From Acidobacteriota bacterium (lineage in GTDB: Bacteria; Acidobacteriota; Terriglobia; Terriglobales; Acidobacteriaceae): a DNA stretch of 12,026 nt. The stretch spans positions 1 through 12,026 of the forward strand of contig JANXQR010000446.1 of the NCBI GenBank assembly GCA_025353435.1, written 5' to 3'. The stretch's first letter is position 1, and each line of letters opens with the position of its first letter. A program made the translations under genes and the position numbers. The notes under the pieces are model-generated. The model worked only from the letters and a program-made list of their open reading frames with translations. It did not search any database and had not been told where the DNA came from. Positions 11,162 to 12,026 of this stretch are shown in pieces.

Positions 11162-11991
11162 CGCGCCACCTTCGCACGCTGCTGCCAGGCAGGTGCGACG
11201 GCGCGCTGGCGGAAGGCTTCGTAGAGGAGGACACCGGCGGCAACGGCGGCGTTGAGGCTTTCGACGGGGCCAGGATAGGGAATTGTCAGGCTGGCGTCCG
11301 CGGCTTTGGCGATCACATCCGGGACGCCGTTACCCTCATTGCCGATGAGGATGGCGACGGGCTCGGCGAGTTTGGCGCGATGGACTTCCGTAGCGCGGCG
11401 GGTTGCCGTGGTCCAGATGGTGATGTCGTGGTCGTGGAGGCGGAGGAAAGCCGCTTCAGGCTCTGCGTTGATGAATGGCAAGCGGAAGATGCTGCCAGCG
11501 GAGGCGCGGACGGCCTTGGGGTTCCAAGGGCTGACGGTGCCAGGAAGGCTGACAACTCCGGTTGCGCCGAACGCTTCTGCGGATCGGAGGATGGTGCCGA
11601 GGTTGCCGGGCTCCTGGACGCCGGCCAGTACCAGGATGAGTGGCGGCACATCGCGCTTGCCGGAGAACAGGTCGTCCCAGCTCCAGGCTCGTGGCTCGAC
11701 GAGAGCGGCTACGAGCTGCGGTGTTTCAGTACTAAGGACGGATGCGAGAATGGCGCGAGGTATGACGAGAGTTTCGACCTCGGGTGGGAGTTGCAGGTTT
11801 TGCACATGATGCAGCAAGCCGTCTCCAACGAAGACGGTGGCGATGCGAAGGCCTGCTCGCAGCGCCTCTTCGACGAGGTGTGGGCCCTCGATGCCGGCCG
11901 GCCCATCGGTGTCGCGGACAGGCTTTGCAAGCGCCTGTCGCAGCTGCTTCAGGCGCGCATTCTGCTTGCTCTGTATCATGCGCACAGTCAT
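11158..11991 (-). CDS. SpoU/TrmH-family RNA 2'-O-methyltransferase
   Basis: The 277-residue protein is a SPOUT methyltransferase that transfers methyl from S-adenosylmethionine to a ribose 2'-OH, most likely in rRNA (RlmB/TsnR-like). An N-terminal substrate-binding domain (1-100; QSKQNARLKQLRQALAKP at 7-24, GPHLVEEALRAG at 36-47) precedes the knotted catalytic domain. That has motif 1 LAGVQEPGNLGTILRSAEAF (122-141, Asn130, Arg136), motif 2 ILIGNEGNGV (214-223, Glu219) and motif 3 IPYPGPVESLNAAVAAG (237-253, Ser245, Asn247). The exact nucleotide cannot be read from sequence. ATG 11991 is used; Met5 (ATG at 11979) is an alternative, and neither has a clear ribosome binding site. The stop overlaps the rarA start by 4 bp, so they should be translated from one mRNA. 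The promoter lies outside or at the very edge of the window. Confidence 0.92.
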   Translation of the reverse strand: MTVRMIQSKQNARLKQLRQALAKPVRDTDGPAGIEGPHLVEEALRAGLRIATVFVGDGLLHHVQNLQLPPEVETLVIPRAILASVLSTETPQLVAALVEPRAWSWDDLFSGKRDVPPLILVLAGVQEPGNLGTILRSAEAFGATGVVSLPGTVSPWNPKAVRASAGSIFRLPFINAEPEAAFLRLHDHDITIWTTATRRATEVHRAKLAEPVAILIGNEGNGVPDVIAKAADASLTIPYPGPVESLNAAVAAGVLLYEAFRQRAVAPAWQQRAKVAR

Positions 11992-12026
11992 GGGACGGAT
12001 GCTTCGGCCTCAAGGCGATTCTAGTC

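Noticed and set aside
10915..12024. Plus-strand open frame of 369 codons
   Set aside because: It runs antisense to rarA and the SpoU-family methyltransferase, both with full catalytic motifs; its own translation has no recognisable motif.

Overview
The window is about 12 kb of bacterial chromosome with moderately high G+C and tightly packed genes. It mixes housekeeping genes (lnt, prfB, dsbD-like, rarA, a SpoU-family rRNA methyltransferase) with two complete toxin-antitoxin modules. The APC-type permease N-terminus, the small membrane peptide beside it, the lnt/prfB neighbourhood and the interspersed CCGGGCTGAAGCCCGG-type palindromes suggest an Acidobacteriota member (Terriglobia/Acidobacteriaceae-like). 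That assignment is an inference from recollected families; no rRNA or tRNA gene is present to confirm it.

Layout, left to right. 1-317 (-) is the N-terminal third or less of an amino-acid-permease-like protein. 470-595 (-) encodes a 41-residue single-span membrane peptide. 729-2396 (+) is lnt, apolipoprotein N-acyltransferase. 2421-3176 (+) is a complete mqsRA module with a recognisable MqsA operator; the toxin appears to start at a CTG codon. 3259-4396 (+) is prfB (release factor 2), which must be read through a +1 programmed frameshift at an in-frame TGA. 4447-4890 (+) is a YccU-like CoA-binding-fold protein. 4985-7189 (+) is a DsbD/ScsB-type transmembrane disulfide reductase. 7190-7754 holds hairpins and a probably decayed minus-strand gene. 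7755-8156 (-) is an unrecognised 133-residue protein whose leader carries a terminator-like hairpin. 8350-9046 (+) is a FitAB/VapBC-type module with a 16-bp palindromic operator. 9071-11991 (-) is a compact three-gene run in transcription order: SpoU-family methyltransferase, rarA, and an exported GyrI-like effector-binding-domain protein.

How the genes relate. lnt, prfB, the CoA-binding protein and dsbD-like share a strand and may have formed a housekeeping run into which mqsRA was inserted. Both toxin modules carry autoregulatory-looking DNA: the MqsA operator lies between the candidate -35 and -10, and the FitA palindrome overlaps the -10-like TATCAT and sits just before the Shine-Dalgarno sequence. 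In the right-hand block the methyltransferase and rarA overlap by 4 bp and the exported protein follows 24 bp later, so a single transcript is likely.

The most unusual points are: rarA carries an in-frame insert built from palindromic and 15-bp tandem repeats, read as protein between the AAA+ core and the C-terminal domain; mqsR lines up with E. coli MqsR over all 98 codons only if CTG is used as start; RF2 keeps the classical recoding site; and the 133-residue gene has a compact attenuator-like leader. I did not find a clearly new multi-gene defence or biosynthetic system.
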